Below are positions 46,551 through 56,963 of a DNA stretch of 64,000 bases, piece by piece. The notes below the pieces were generated by a model that was not told the origin of the DNA, made no database searches, and saw nothing but the letters and a program-made list of their open reading frames with translations. Source of the DNA: Serripes groenlandicus (taxonomy: Eukaryota; Mollusca; Bivalvia; Cardiida; Cardiidae); the NCBI GenBank assembly GCA_031761405.1, contig JASEVX010000007.1, forward strand, positions 57,860,914-57,924,913, read 5' to 3'. Made by a program: the position numbers and the translations under genes. The first letter of the stretch is position 1. Every line of letters starts with the position of its first letter.

Positions 46551-47370
46551 CTGAAACACAGTTTTTTACATTCAAGTTTGACAATAAACATGCAGTGAAT
46601 CATTTGTTTCCAGATGTTTGGTTAATAATAATATCAACAATAGATATGATGTAATGCATTACAATTTTACATCATGTTAATTTAACTATGCAAAATATTG
46701 ACGTAAATATAAAACTTAATGGCGACTTAGTTCAATTAAAATCTATAAGCCTATTCTACTTTGTCATCAATCTGAAGATGAAATTATAATAAATTTGGTA
46801 TAACTTATGTTGCCACATAGCGTATAACCTTTCACCTGCCCACCTCCCGCTCTCTTACCACTGAAACAATTAATCTATTGGTATAGTCTAGATAATAGAA
46901 GAGGTCCAGATAAAGATGAGTAAAGAGCTCTTTACCCTAACAATATCTCTCTTATTATATAACCAAACAGGCTTTAACCCTATGATCTGGGTACTCAAAT
47001 AAGGATTTTAGAACATACCAAATGCCCCTTATTTAGAGCTCAATGAAAAACCAACCAAAATGCTATTGTGACAAGCATAGCCAAAGACCAGCTTGGTCAT
47101 CCATATCTTCTGATCTGCATACTGTTTTGTCAGAAGATTATTTCATAGTTTTCGAGTAAAAATTTGGGTGGACTTGCCTAAATTTACACTGGTTAAAATG
47201 GCTTCATGGTTAATATCTTCATTGGAATCTAATTACGTATTCTGCTTGTGTGAGTAAATTGCACAACATTAAGAGTCTTAGTCTAAGACCCTGTTTAGAA
47301 TGCGCGATGGTAACCAAGGCCTGTTTTATCCTATCCAGACCTTTGCATTTGATTCATAAGTAAAGTTTAC

Positions 47371-47440
47371 CTGCTATTTCTGACTCTGGTGAATCTGTAT
47401 CATCATAATCAAAATCTATGTCACTCTCGTCACTCCCGTT
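47371..47440 (-). CDS. STRIP1: STRIP exon 2, residues 29-52
   Basis: Encodes the acidic segment NGSDESDIDFDYDDTD, matching the 'SPDLEFEYADTD' acidic patch that precedes the N1221 domain in vertebrate STRIP1. Acceptor TTTTTCACAG and donor GTAAAC. Enters in phase 0 and leaves one base (G) for exon 3. Confidence 0.92.
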
Positions 47441-47726
47441 CTGTGAAAAATAAAACTGGAGGAAGTTAATTTCATACGGTAAACTTTTTTCAAGACGGTA
47501 ATTTTTTATGTGGGTCTTCAATTAAAACACAACTTAAACAACTGTTGAAGCTATCACGTTTTACTTTATCAAAAAAAATGAATAGACAATGTGATTTGAC
47601 AGCATCCGGACACTGGTGCGTCCGGTAATTATACTAATTTATCACAATTTCGATCAAAATAAGAAATGGGATGTATATATTGGTATTTAATTAATAAGGA
47701 TAGAAATATGAGTAAGTATTTCTCAC

Positions 47727-47810
47727 TGATATATCGGTCTCATCTCTCTGACGCCTTAGAATTTCACGTAATTTGGGGAGGCCTTCTTTCCTGCCTCCGC
47801 CTTCGTCCAT
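47727..47810 (-). CDS. STRIP1: STRIP exon 1 (start codon), residues 1-28
   Basis: Begins with ATG at 47808-47810 (protein MDEGGGRKEG...) and ends in phase 0 at a GTGAGA donor. The basic stretch KLREILRRQRDETDIS follows the acidic/glycine start. Another in-frame ATG lies upstream at 47936 with no stop between, so a longer N-terminus cannot be excluded. I chose the downstream ATG because STRIP proteins have short, poorly conserved N-termini and the upstream residues look like untranslated sequence (hydrophobic and cysteine-containing). Confidence 0.8.
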
Positions 47811-48225
47811 TTTCGGTGTTCTGTGAGTTCCACAAATCATAATAATTACAATCCATTTTTTGTAATTATTCAAAACCCCAAACCATTTCCGATCATTTCT
47901 GTCGATACATACAACAATTTCACTTGTCTTTTGCACATAACTTGAAAATCGTGTACGAAATAACCAAGAATTGATTTTAACACTTTGCCAATTAGACTAT
48001 AATGCTTTTTTCTATTCCAAAATTAATGTAATGTAAAGTTATAATAGTTGTAGATACCAAATGCTCATATTAAGCATAAGCTTTTTTGTTTGCTTCTATA
48101 GACCCATTTGATAGTGTACACTATTCTATATCATGTTCAAATATCTGACAGGTGCAGATTATTCTGTAACGTGATACGGTTACTGTCATACGGGTCATTC
48201 ACACTGTTAATCCCGGGTCACCCAT

Positions 48226-48960
48226 CCACCACTAACTGTGATATACATTGCTTAACCACTCAACCAACGTCGTTATAAATGCCGGCTTCCACAGACATGG
48301 TATTTGTACTTATATCCCATTCCAATTACATTTCTCCCTCTTTCTCTTGACTCGACCCGAGGTCACACAACAGCACACAAGCAGTACACCAGAGGGGAGC
48401 CTATGTACCATTACTGGGAAGTGTGAACCACCATGGATGATCGTGATGTCACCCCAAAATCCCACCTCTGCCATCATTTGTAATGTGTACAAGGTCCTTC
48501 ACAGAGTGAAGGCACAGCGTGTAACCCATCCAGACACCAACTGAGATGTACGTTGCTTAATTTTGTGAAAAGTCAACCACTCTACCAACGTTGCTATAAA
48601 AGACGGCTTACACACAGCAAGGCCGTAGAAGTTGTACTTATACCTTTAACTCATTCCAATTACATTTTTCCCTTTTTATCTTGACTTCGACCTGTAGTCA
48701 CACAACTGTACACAAGCAGTACACCAGAGCAGAGTTTATGTAACATCTCTGGGAGTTACCACCGGGGTCTGGGGATGATGGTGTTGTCACCCCAAAATCC
48801 CACCGCTGCCATCATTTCTAACTTGTACCAGGTCCTTCACAGAGTTAAGCCACCCATCCAGGCACTAACTGCAATGTATGTTGCTTGACTTTGCATTAAG
48901 CCCACACTTTGTACCTATAGCCAATTCCTGTTACATTTCCAAGAGATTAGAGTTAGATAC
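48226..48960. repeat. 338-bp tandem repeat, two units plus a partial third
   Basis: ACCCCAAAATCCCACC occurs at 48451 and 48789. Both units also share CCAATTACATTT, AAGCAGTACACCAGAG and CAACGT(C/T)G(T/C)TATAAA. A third, partial unit starts about 48860. Located just upstream of the STRIP start. Units differ by about 15-20%, so the array is old. Confidence 0.85.
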
Positions 48961-49455
48961 AAGGGAGTCCGAGTGCTATACCCAATTAAGCTCTTTCTGA
49001 AATGACCCCTTGGTTCTTTAATTTTTTCAGTGTATATCACTGATACAGGCAATGCCATTTTCCCTGGAAAGGACCAGTACCTAACCTCTAGTAGACTGTG
49101 ACACACAAGCACCTCAGAAATTTCCAGAACCTGGATTGGGATTTGAACTCTGGATTGACAGTACAGCTTGTTAACCTTTAGATCGCAATTATTTTTGCCC
49201 AAATTTCAAGTTGAAGTTTGATCTGGCTCAATGGTAACAGACTGCATACATGTGATATCATCCAGACATCCAGGTTTGTTACGGAAAGCGTATCTCTGTC
49301 ACGGAATCACAGAGGGACGCATGTTTGTCCCGGAAGTCATAACAAGTAGAAATTTAGATCAATAATTTTACCAATCTAAGTCAGCTGTTGGCCTATGTGG
49401 GACATTGGTCTTGACAAGCTCCTCCCAGTACACAGGACATAAAGATGCTTATCCA

Positions 49456-49746
49456 TTAACCCTTTCCCTCATATAGACGCTTTCGGACGCCTCTGCAGCA
49501 GACAGCTTTTGGAAAACATAGTGACAGCTGCAGAATTGCCGTATGAATTCTACAGCAGACGACTTTGAACGTATTTTGTCAAAAAATAAAAAATCTCTAT
49601 AATTGAATGGATAACATTGAAGTGGAAAACATTGTGGCAAAAGGAGAAATTGCACATTTTGTGCAATTTCTTCTTTTGTCACTATGTTTTCAAAAAGCCG
49701 TCTGCTGCAAAGGCGCCAGAAAGCGTCTATATGAGGGAAAAGGTTA
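49456..49746. mobile_element. Rearranged TTAA-MITE composite
   Basis: An inverse-orientation left part (to about 49535) is joined to the right part of a direct-orientation copy (from about 49545), so two insertions have recombined inside their palindromes. Hairpin GCAC-ATTTT-GTGC is intact. Lies between the two genes. Confidence 0.8.
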
Positions 49747-50289
49747 AATACAGATGAGAAGTAGTTTGAAAACAAAATTTAACACACACACAGATACACA
49801 ACAAACAATTCAACATGACATAAGCTCCAATAGCTTTCAGCCAGTGAACCATAATGAAATGGCTGCAGAAGTATCAAAGTCGTCTGTGTATAAGGCAATT
49901 CTTGAACTCTTTCCACTATATAGATGACTTTAGACTTCAGATCTGCTTTGGATGTCTTTTGAAATTATAGTGAAAAGTTGCTCATAATGATAAAATTCCC
50001 CTTTTCCCGCTATTTCTTTCACACAATTCAGTATTAGAATTTTACATATATATATACTTTCAATTTTTAGGAATTTCTAAAATTTTCCCTCATATGTATT
50101 CAAAGCAGAAGACATTTAAAATATCATCCAGAAATCATTAAATAAATAAAGAATATACTATCAAATCATTCATCTGTAAAGCATTACAACAGAACTAAGA
50201 AGTTTTTTATACAATATATTTAATATTCATAGAAACAATGATAAATATTGCAATTTATACACATATAATTTAATAGAATAAAAAATGCC

Positions 50290-50746
50290 TTAACCCTTTC
50301 CCAAATATAAACGCTTTCTGACGCCTCTGCAGCAGACGACTTGAAAACAATGTGACAAAAAAAGAAATTGCTCAAAACAAGCAATTTCTCCTTTTGCCAC
50401 ATTGTTTTCACCTTGATTTAGTAATAATATTTTCATTTACAGAGATTTTTCACACTTTTGTCAAGATTTTATTAACGTGGTCTGCTGCAAAAATGTTGAA
50501 TGTGGGAAAGGGTTAGTTAACCCTTTCCCTCATACGACAATTCTGCAGCAGACAACTTTGAACATATTTTGTCAAAACATAGAAAATCTCTATAATTAAA
50601 TGGATAACCTATGACTGAAAGTGGTAAACATTGTGGCAAAAGGAGAAATTGCTTGTTTTGAGCAATTTCTTCTTTTGTCACTATGTTTTAAAAAAAACCG
50701 TCTGCTGCAGAGGCGTCAGAACGTCTATATGAAGGAAATGTTTCAA
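50290..50746. mobile_element. Older and young TTAA-MITEs in tandem
   Basis: Older inverse copy 50290 to about 50514 (ends GTGGGAAAGGG) followed at TTAA 50517-50520 by a young direct copy whose right end has decayed. Both lie just downstream of the WASHC4 stop, so they may be in its 3' UTR. An AATAAA on the minus strand at 50467-50472 falls inside the first element. Confidence 0.78.
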
Positions 50747-51082
50747 CACCTAACACTACACTAGAATAACTATTTTTACGCATCTGCAGTAGAGGACTTT
50801 GGAAAGCATTGCAGCAAAAGAGCACTGTCTCCTTTTCCCACTATCTTTTCAAATCTCTTCAATAGTTATGATTTCATTTATAGAGATATTCCTTATGTAT
50901 GTCTATCTTGATGTTTTCAAAGCTATCTGCAGATTGAGTAACAGAGTTGATTGTAGGTTCTAGTTAATGAAATCGGGTAAGGCACTCTGTAGATTGTACT
51001 TATTAAATGTCCTTGCTTTCCTAACATTACACTTTTGTCTATGCCAAGAGCCATTATATAACTGTTATCAAATGTCATATCA

Positions 51083-51216
51083 TTATGGTGGAGGCGGCGG
51101 AGGCGGTGCTGGAGGAGGTGGAGGTGGAGCTGGTGGGGGTGGAGCTCCACCTGGAGGAGGCGGGGCTGGTGGAGCTGTTGAAGGTCCTGGTTGGTCAGTT
51201 GAAGTGCTGGCTGAAC
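51083..51216 (-). CDS. WASHC4: WASHC4 terminal exon, proline-rich tail and stop
   Basis: Read in the phase set by the mini-exon, it encodes SASTSTDQPGPSTAPPAPPP and continues with runs of four, four, six and seven prolines separated by Ala/Gly, ending directly in TAA (51083-51085). The acceptor TCTATTTCAG is good. The other two frames lose the conserved composition: one stops after seven codons, and the other reads a Leu/His repeat. Polyproline of this kind typically binds profilin, SH3, WW or EVH1 domains. The WASH subunit itself has such a region, but vertebrate SWIP, as I recall it, does not. Splicing to this exon is inferred from phase and signals, without homology. Confidence 0.78.
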
Positions 51217-51367
51217 CTGAAATAGATTAACAATGTAGAATTAAGTCTGTTATAAGAAAATAATAGGGTAAAATAAAACTTCTATTGAGAAGAATAATGA
51301 TAATATAAGATACTTTTGAGTGATAAAATATTAATTCTAAGAAAAGTTTCCAATTTCAATGTTTTCT

Positions 51368-51824
51368 TAACCATTTCCCTCATAAAGACGCTTTTTGATG
51401 CCTCTGCTCAAAACGAGCAATTTCTCCTCTTGCCAAAATGTTTTCCACTTTTAGACATAGGTTATCCATTCAATTATAGAGATTTTCCAATTATGACAAA
51501 CTAGAAATATCACTGAAGGTGATGAATACCCCCACATGGTGCCTGACAATATACATATGTATGAGAAATACAAGGGGCCATAACTCATTTAAAAATAATT
51601 CAGTGCAACACGCCAACAATATGCACAACTAGGCTTGGTATTTATCATTCTTGTTAAGTTATATTGAATTCTGACAAAGGGTTGCTGAGAAATAGTGTTC
51701 ACAAGAAATATCTACAGACCAACGGACCGACTGACAAGCGTGACTCCTATATACTATGTATCTGGGGGTATAATTATGTTCTAAGTCGTCTGCTGCGGAA
51801 TTGTCTTATGAGGGTAAGGGTTAA
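51368..51824. mobile_element. TTAA-MITE split by a nested element
   Basis: The left part runs from TTAACCATTTCCCTCATA to GAGATTTTCCAATTATGACA. The right part resumes at about 51776 with GTTCTAAGTCGTCTGCTGCG and ends GGGTAAGGGTTAA. Between them (about 51497-51775) is a foldback-ended element whose ends are ATACCCCC and GGGGGTATAA. Confidence 0.83.
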
Positions 51825-52032
51825 CAAGTCTTTATCACAGAAAGACCTTTCCTTCCCTGATGCAGATGACTTGGTTCTGTTTGTATCCAAATTGTTAAAT
51901 GAATTTAGGAGAGGGCATTGGAAGATAATTCTACCTATAAAGTTACATAACAATTGGCCTAGTGGTTTCAGAAGAGAAGATGTTTGAAGCAAAATAGGTA
52001 AATCACAACAGACAATGTGCCATGTAATAAGC

Positions 52033-52234
52033 TTAACCCTTTCCCTCATATAGACGCTTTCTGATGCCTCTGCAGCAGACGGCTTTTTGAAAACATAGTG
52101 AAAACATCCTTTTGCCACACTGTTTTCCACTTTTAGTCATAGGTTATCCATTTAATTATAGAGATTTGCTATTTTTTGACAAAATATGGTCAAAGTCGTC
52201 TGCTGCAGAATTGTTATATGAGGGAAAGGGTTAA
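52033..52234. mobile_element. TTAA-MITE, young, hairpin deleted
   Basis: TTAA-flanked inverse copy missing the hairpin (GAAAACATAGTGAAAACATCC junction). In the first intron upstream of the polyproline exon. Confidence 0.83.
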
Positions 52235-52611
52235 AAAGCTTTTAGCCAGTGGAGCTTAAAATTGCTCAAAACTGCTTTTCTGCTGCAGATATATTACACT
52301 TGTCTCATATACCCTGTGATTTGTGTTCAGGAGTGTGATTCAAATGAAGTGACAATCTAAATAATCCTATTGTGGGCATTGAAAAGCATTATCTATATGA
52401 GACCATTCTTTTGAGTACACATAGCAGGGTAAAGTATAAATCATATTGCATGTAGAAGAGTAGACTCAAATGTTGTGGGTATTGAAAAGCCTTGTCTAAA
52501 TGAAAGCATTCTTTTGAGTACCCATAACACAGGGTAAAGTGTAAATCAAATAATGCATGTAGAAGATCAGTATTCATAAGGCTGCAAAGCAAATTGAGAA
52601 TGGGATCTTAC

Positions 52612-52656
52612 TTGATGAGGCTGAATCACCACCACCTTCCTTGCTACCTTCTGCAC
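52612..52656 (-). CDS. WASHC4: WASHC4 mini-exon (45 nt), Gly/Ser linker
   Basis: A 45-nt exon encoding GAEGSKEGGGDSASS. The acceptor CATTTGTTTCAG and donor CAA|GTAAGA are good, and the phases fit both neighbours (G|GT, A|GT). There is no counterpart in the vertebrate sequence I remember, which runs into a Lys/Glu-rich then Ser-rich tail. It lies 4.2 kb from the upstream exon and 1.4 kb from the last one. Being a multiple of three, it could be skipped without a frameshift. Confidence 0.8.
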
Positions 52657-53143
52657 CTGAAACAAATGTATTAAACATTGTTTACCTTCTGCAGATGACG
52701 TTTGACACCCCTGTAGCAGACGATTATGAAAATTATTTTATCGGGCATTGGTTCATTGGTTCACAATGTTTTTAAAACTCGTCTGCTGCAGAGGCGTCTT
52801 TTTGTGGGAAAGGTAAAATAAATTGTTGACAATGGGCCATCGATGCAGGGAGTTCCACAATAGTTCACCTTGAGTACTTTATGCTCAGTTGAGCATAACA
52901 TAGTCATATTTGAAAAAGCTGAAGTATGGTTTTAATGTAGAACAAATTGTGGGAAGAAGATAAAATGGTAGTTAGTAGTCCTAAATTAACCTTAATCCTC
53001 TTGTATATTTTTCTTAACAAATTCTTACTTGTCTTTTTCATTTTTTTTTGAGAATCAGTCATTTTGAGATTTAGTCCCAATTATCTTAATCAGTATTGGT
53101 TAAAACCATATATTTCCCCCCATATAATTACAGGATACATATT

Positions 53144-53373
53144 TTAACCCTTTCCCTCATATAGACGCTTTTTGACGCCTCTGCAGCAGACGGCTTTTTG
53201 AAAACATAGTGACAAAAGAAGAAATTGCACAAAACGTGCAATTTCTCCTTTTGACACAATGTTTTCCACTTTTTGTCATAGGTTATCCATTCAATTATAG
53301 AGATTTTCTATGTTTCGACAAAGTATGTTCAAAGTCGTCTGCTGCAGAATTGTTGTATGAGGGAAAGGGTTAA
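53144..53373. mobile_element. TTAA-MITE, young, inverse, 230 bp
   Basis: Both TTAAs, perfect terminal CCCTTTCCCTCATA and TATGAGGGAAAGGG. Hairpin GCAC-AAAAC-GTGC. Confidence 0.9.
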
Positions 53374-53466
53374 TAGAATACATATTACATACAAACAACA
53401 TTGGGCAGATTGAAAATTTATTATTGCACTGACACTTAGGCAACTTTGCATGCATTATCATTTAGT

Positions 53467-53860
53467 TAACCCTTTCCCTCATACGACAATTCCGCAGCAG
53501 ACGACTTTGAACGTATTTTGTCAGATGGTTAACCTATGACTAAAAGTGGAAAACATTGTGACAAAAGGAGAAATGACACGTTCTGTGCAATTTCTTCTTT
53601 TGTCACTATGTTTTCAAAACGCCGTCTGCTTTAACCCTTTCCCTCATACGACAATTCCACAGCAGACGACTTTGAACATATTTTGTCAAAACATAGAAAA
53701 TCTCCATAATTGAACGGATAACCTATGACAAAAAGTGGAAAACATTGTGGCAAAAGGAGAAATTGCATGTTTTGTGCAATTTCTTCTTTTGTCACTATGT
53801 TTTCAAAAAGCTGTCTGCTGCAGAGGCGTCAGAAAGCGTTTATATGAGGGAAAGGGTTAA
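53467..53860. mobile_element. Two young TTAA-MITEs, second inserted into or next to the first
   Basis: The first copy starts at 53467 and stops at GCCGTCTGC (53630). The second, full-length 230-bp copy is at 53631-53860, in the same orientation. The first copy's right quarter is missing, so recombination or deletion followed. Confidence 0.85.
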
Positions 53861-54889
53861 TAGATACGATATTTAAAGAGTGGTCTGTAGTTAAATACTT
53901 GTGTGAACATTAAATCACTATATAATCTATTGAGGTGTCTCCCTAAAGTAAAGTAGTGTCATCTTTTGGAACAATGGTATTATACTATTGTTCATTTATG
54001 AAAAATTAATCTGATCTCTACAATGTTTTCAGAACTTGTTTGCTGTGGAGGTTTTAAAATTGCCTTAATTAAGCAAAATGTTGATAACAGAATTTAAAGG
54101 TTTTCTTTTCCTTTGTTAAGCATTAACCCTTTCCCACATACATACGCTTTCTGACACCTCTTTTAAAAACATTTTTCAGTAATTATACCTTCATTTATAG
54201 TTTCTATGTTTTTGTCTAGATGTCTTCAAAATGATCTACTGCAGATTTGTTGTTGTATGTGAGAAAGGGATTAGCCTTATGGCAGAAACAAATTGAACAC
54301 GAATGTTGTTTCATCTTGATAGAGGTTATGAAAATGGAATGAAAAAAGACATCAAGAGATACATGCATGCAAAAGAATACCCTATTCGCAACATAATTTC
54401 ACAGTGGCACTGAACATAATCATAATAAATCAAAGAGTCCTTGCAGAGTGCATAAAATTTCCCACAGATAACCTTCACCTCATAGAGTCGTCTGCTTTGA
54501 GAACAGAAAGGAAGACTACTGAATATGTCATGAATTTGAGGTACTCTTTTAAAAAAAAAAAGAGAAATTAATTACTATTTTTGTCACAATGTTTTCATTT
54601 TTATTGAATTATTATTGTTTCATTTATAGAGATTTTCGTAGCTTTGTCTATATGTTTTTGAAGTTGTCTGCAAATTTGTTGATGTGTGTTGGTGTTATAT
54701 GTCTCTACAGCAGATATCTTTTTAAAGCATTGTAGGAAAAGAAGAAATTATAACCATTTTTTTTCTCCTCTCCCTCAACAGTTTTCTCCTCAGTCTCGAA
54801 GTTAAGTCATCATTAGTTTATATATAGACATTATCAGTTTCAAAGTGTGTATAAACAGTACATTAGGTAGATCGTTAACCATAAACCAA

Positions 54890-55119
54890 TTAACCCTTTT
54901 CCTCATACAACAATTCTGCAGCAGACGACTTTGAACATATTTTGTCATAAAATGGAATATCTCTATAATTGAATGGATAACCTATGACTAAAAGTGGAAA
55001 ACATTGTGGCAAAAGGAAAAATTGCTCGTTTTGAGCAATTTCTTCATTTGTCACTATGTTTTCAAAAAGCCGTCTGCTTCAGAGGCGTCAGAAAGCATCT
55101 ATATGAGGGAAAGGGTTAA
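54890..55119. mobile_element. TTAA-MITE, young, 230 bp
   Basis: TTAA-flanked; ends CCCTTTTCCTCATA and TATGAGGGAAAGGG. Hairpin GCTC-GTTTT-GAGC. Confidence 0.88.
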
Positions 55120-56875
55120 CACACATTTAGAACCTCTGCTGCAAGCAGAATATTTGGTTAACATTGTCGCAAATGGAGAAATTGCTCATAATGTTTTCAA
55201 ATTTATCAAATAATTATACTTTCATTTATAGAGATTTCACAATAAGTATTCAAAATCATCTGCTGCAGATTTGTTGTAAGTAAGATATGGTAAGCTCAAG
55301 CTACAGTAGAGCAGTAAAAGTTATACCTATATACATTGTACAGTGTACTTACCTTTAAGGGACTTCAGTAAAACAGTGAACAAACAATACCATTAATATA
55401 ATAAAATATTGGAAATACTTTACGACTCAATATTACAAATTACAACAAGTTGCATTTTAGGACAATTTCTGCGGAACAATTGTCTATGACATAATAACCC
55501 TTTCCCACAAACAAAAATGTCTGCAGCAGACAGCTTTAAAAATGTCTACTTAAAAATATAGAAAATCTCTATAATTGTAGGTGTAATTACTGAAAAAAGG
55601 TGAAAACATTGTGGCAAATGAAGAAATTGCTCGTTTTGAGCAATTTCTCCTTTTGTCTCGATGTTTTCAAAAGTTGTCTGCTGCAGAGGCGTCAAAATGC
55701 ATCTGTATGTTGGAAAGGGTTAAATACCGTAGCTTAAGCGAGGTGTTATTATTCTGAATTTGAATGTTTAAATTTTAACCCTTTCCCACTTACAACAAAC
55801 TTGCAGCAGACAATTTTTTAATAGAGCAGAAATCATTGTGGCAAAAGATTAGCTATTTCTCCTTTTGCTACAAGGTTTTAAAAAGTTTCCTGCTGCAGAG
55901 GCGTCAGAAACCGTTTGTTCATGGGAAAGGGTTAATTAGTGTTATTATCAAACATGAATTTGCTGAACATAAAACAATTCTACTTCCATCTGACAGGTAT
56001 TTCAATTTTAAAAGTCTAAAATAATGCAATTAGGTACCATAGTGAATAATAGATATATCATCATCATCATCCATGATTTTTTTTTTCTTCTTTTCATTTA
56101 TTTACGTCCTATAATGCAGACTTTTTAGTTTTGATATGATAACTGATAAATTCTATTTTTGTGTGTAAAATAAAACATATTTAGCCCTTTTGCCACACAC
56201 AACAAATCAGCAGAGGCCTTTGGAAACATGTGGAAAACAATATGGAAAATCCCTATAAATGAGGGTATATTTACTGAAAAAAGTTGAAAACATCGTGCCA
56301 AAAGGAGAAATTGCTTGTCTTGTCACAATGTTTTCAAAAGTCGTCTGCTGCAGAGGCGCCAGAAAGCGACTACATGTGGGAAAGTGTTAATCAACTTCAT
56401 GTACATGTAACTGTTTAATAGACTTTCGATTTTAAATGTCATATGCTTTGGAAATGTTTCTTCATGAACAGTATTTTTTTTATACTGAGTTCTGAATATG
56501 GTAGGAAAATCTTGTTAGGAAAAAGAGAATTCACTCATCATGACCTATTTCTTCTTTTTCCTTAATGTATCCAAATATGGTCTGCTACAAAGACATCAAA
56601 TTTTATCTGTTTCAGGAAATAATGTTTTCAAAAGCAGACAATCCTAAATTTCCTCCCATTCCTACAAGGTTTTTAAAAGTCATGTGCTGCGAAAATCATC
56701 AAATGGCATCTGTATCATTGAGATATGCTTGTAAAGCAGACAACTGTTTAAATATGAAATGGTCATTATGTCATGTTGTATTCAAAAGGCGTCTGCTGCA
56801 TATGCGTCAAAACGCGCCTATTAGTAGGAAAGGGTTAAGCGAGGATGATGGGGAAATCTTTCAATTATTTATCAC

Positions 56876-56963
56876 CTTTTTCTTCTTTCTCTTCAGCAGC
56901 AGTCATATCGGCCCGGAAAAATATTCTTGCACTGCTCAGGGAGAAAAACAGCAGCTCAAATTC
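56876..56963 (-). CDS. WASHC4: WASHC4 exon, last conserved block [19 protein letters not shown]
   Basis: Encodes [20 protein letters not shown] and TAAEEKEEK, matching human '[32 protein letters not shown]', the last part conserved with vertebrates. Acceptor TGTTTTGTAG; donor G|GTGATA, leaving a G that joins GT of the next exon as glycine. Confidence 0.95.

Larger units (their letters stand above)
45624..47370. other. STRIP introns 2-4 (between exons 2, 3, 4 and 5)
   Basis: Intron 4 (45624-45994) holds one decayed MITE. Intron 3 (46127-46475) is AT-rich with no repeat seen. Intron 2 (46551-47370) holds a foldback fragment about 46895-47045 (GGGTACTCAAATAAGGATTT) and otherwise unique-looking sequence. 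Intron 1 (47441-47726) has nothing recognisable. Confidence 0.7.
3750..47810 (-). other. STRIP1: STRIP1/2 (FAM40) gene, complete coding span, 19 exons
   Basis: Gene-level entry. Joining the 19 exons listed below gives an 807-residue protein in one open frame, close to the length I remember for human STRIP1 (837). Order along the protein: acidic N-terminus, N1221-type helical region (about residues 50-260), a variable acidic linker (about 330-390), then the DUF3402-type C-terminal half. STRIP proteins scaffold the STRIPAK complex (striatin, PP2A A/C, MOB4, GCKIII kinases) and act in cytoskeleton, cell-polarity and endosome control. Invertebrates usually have one Strip gene, co-orthologous to vertebrate STRIP1 and STRIP2, so the symbol is approximate. 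Only about 5.5% of the gene span is coding. Intron sizes run from 286 bp (intron 1) to over 10 kb (intron 17). UTRs and the promoter could not be delimited, and no convincing AATAAA was found downstream of the stop. Confidence 0.95.
47811..51082. other. Intergenic region between STRIP start and WASHC4 stop
   Basis: 47811-48225 should hold the STRIP 5' UTR and promoter, but no TATA box or initiator can be assigned. 48226-48960 is a tandem repeat. 49030-49175 is a tRNA-like SINE fragment (minus strand GAGTTCAAATCCC). 49180-49450 is unclassified. MITE composite 49456-49746, MITE remnants about 49900-50110, MITEs 50290-50746, MITE remnant 50770-50935. WASHC4 3' UTR lies just left of 51083. Confidence 0.7.
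51217..52611. other. WASHC4 last intron: contents
   Basis: Split MITE 51368-51824 with nested foldback-ended element, a dispersed repeat fragment 51840-51990, MITE 52033-52234, and foldback remnants 52370-52575 with two partial copies of TTTTGAGTACCCATA-type arms. Confidence 0.78.
52657..56875. other. WASHC4 intron between conserved block and mini-exon: contents
   Basis: MITEs: about 52690-52815 remnant, 53144-53373, 53467-53860, about 54123-54272, about 54480-54700 remnants, 54890-55119, about 55140-55290, 55497-55723, 55776-55937, about 56180-56390, and 56740-56840. 52830-53140 and 53870-54120 have no recognisable content. Confidence 0.78.

Noticed and set aside
50467..50472. AATAAA (minus strand) as WASHC4 poly(A) signal
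   Set aside because: Over 600 bp from the stop and inside a MITE. Possible, but AATAAA is expected by chance in such AT-rich DNA.
50967..51230. Glycine-rich plus-strand frame (GGGGGGAGGGGG)
   Set aside because: Antisense of the proline-rich WASHC4 terminal exon, which has proper splice signals and phase on the minus strand.
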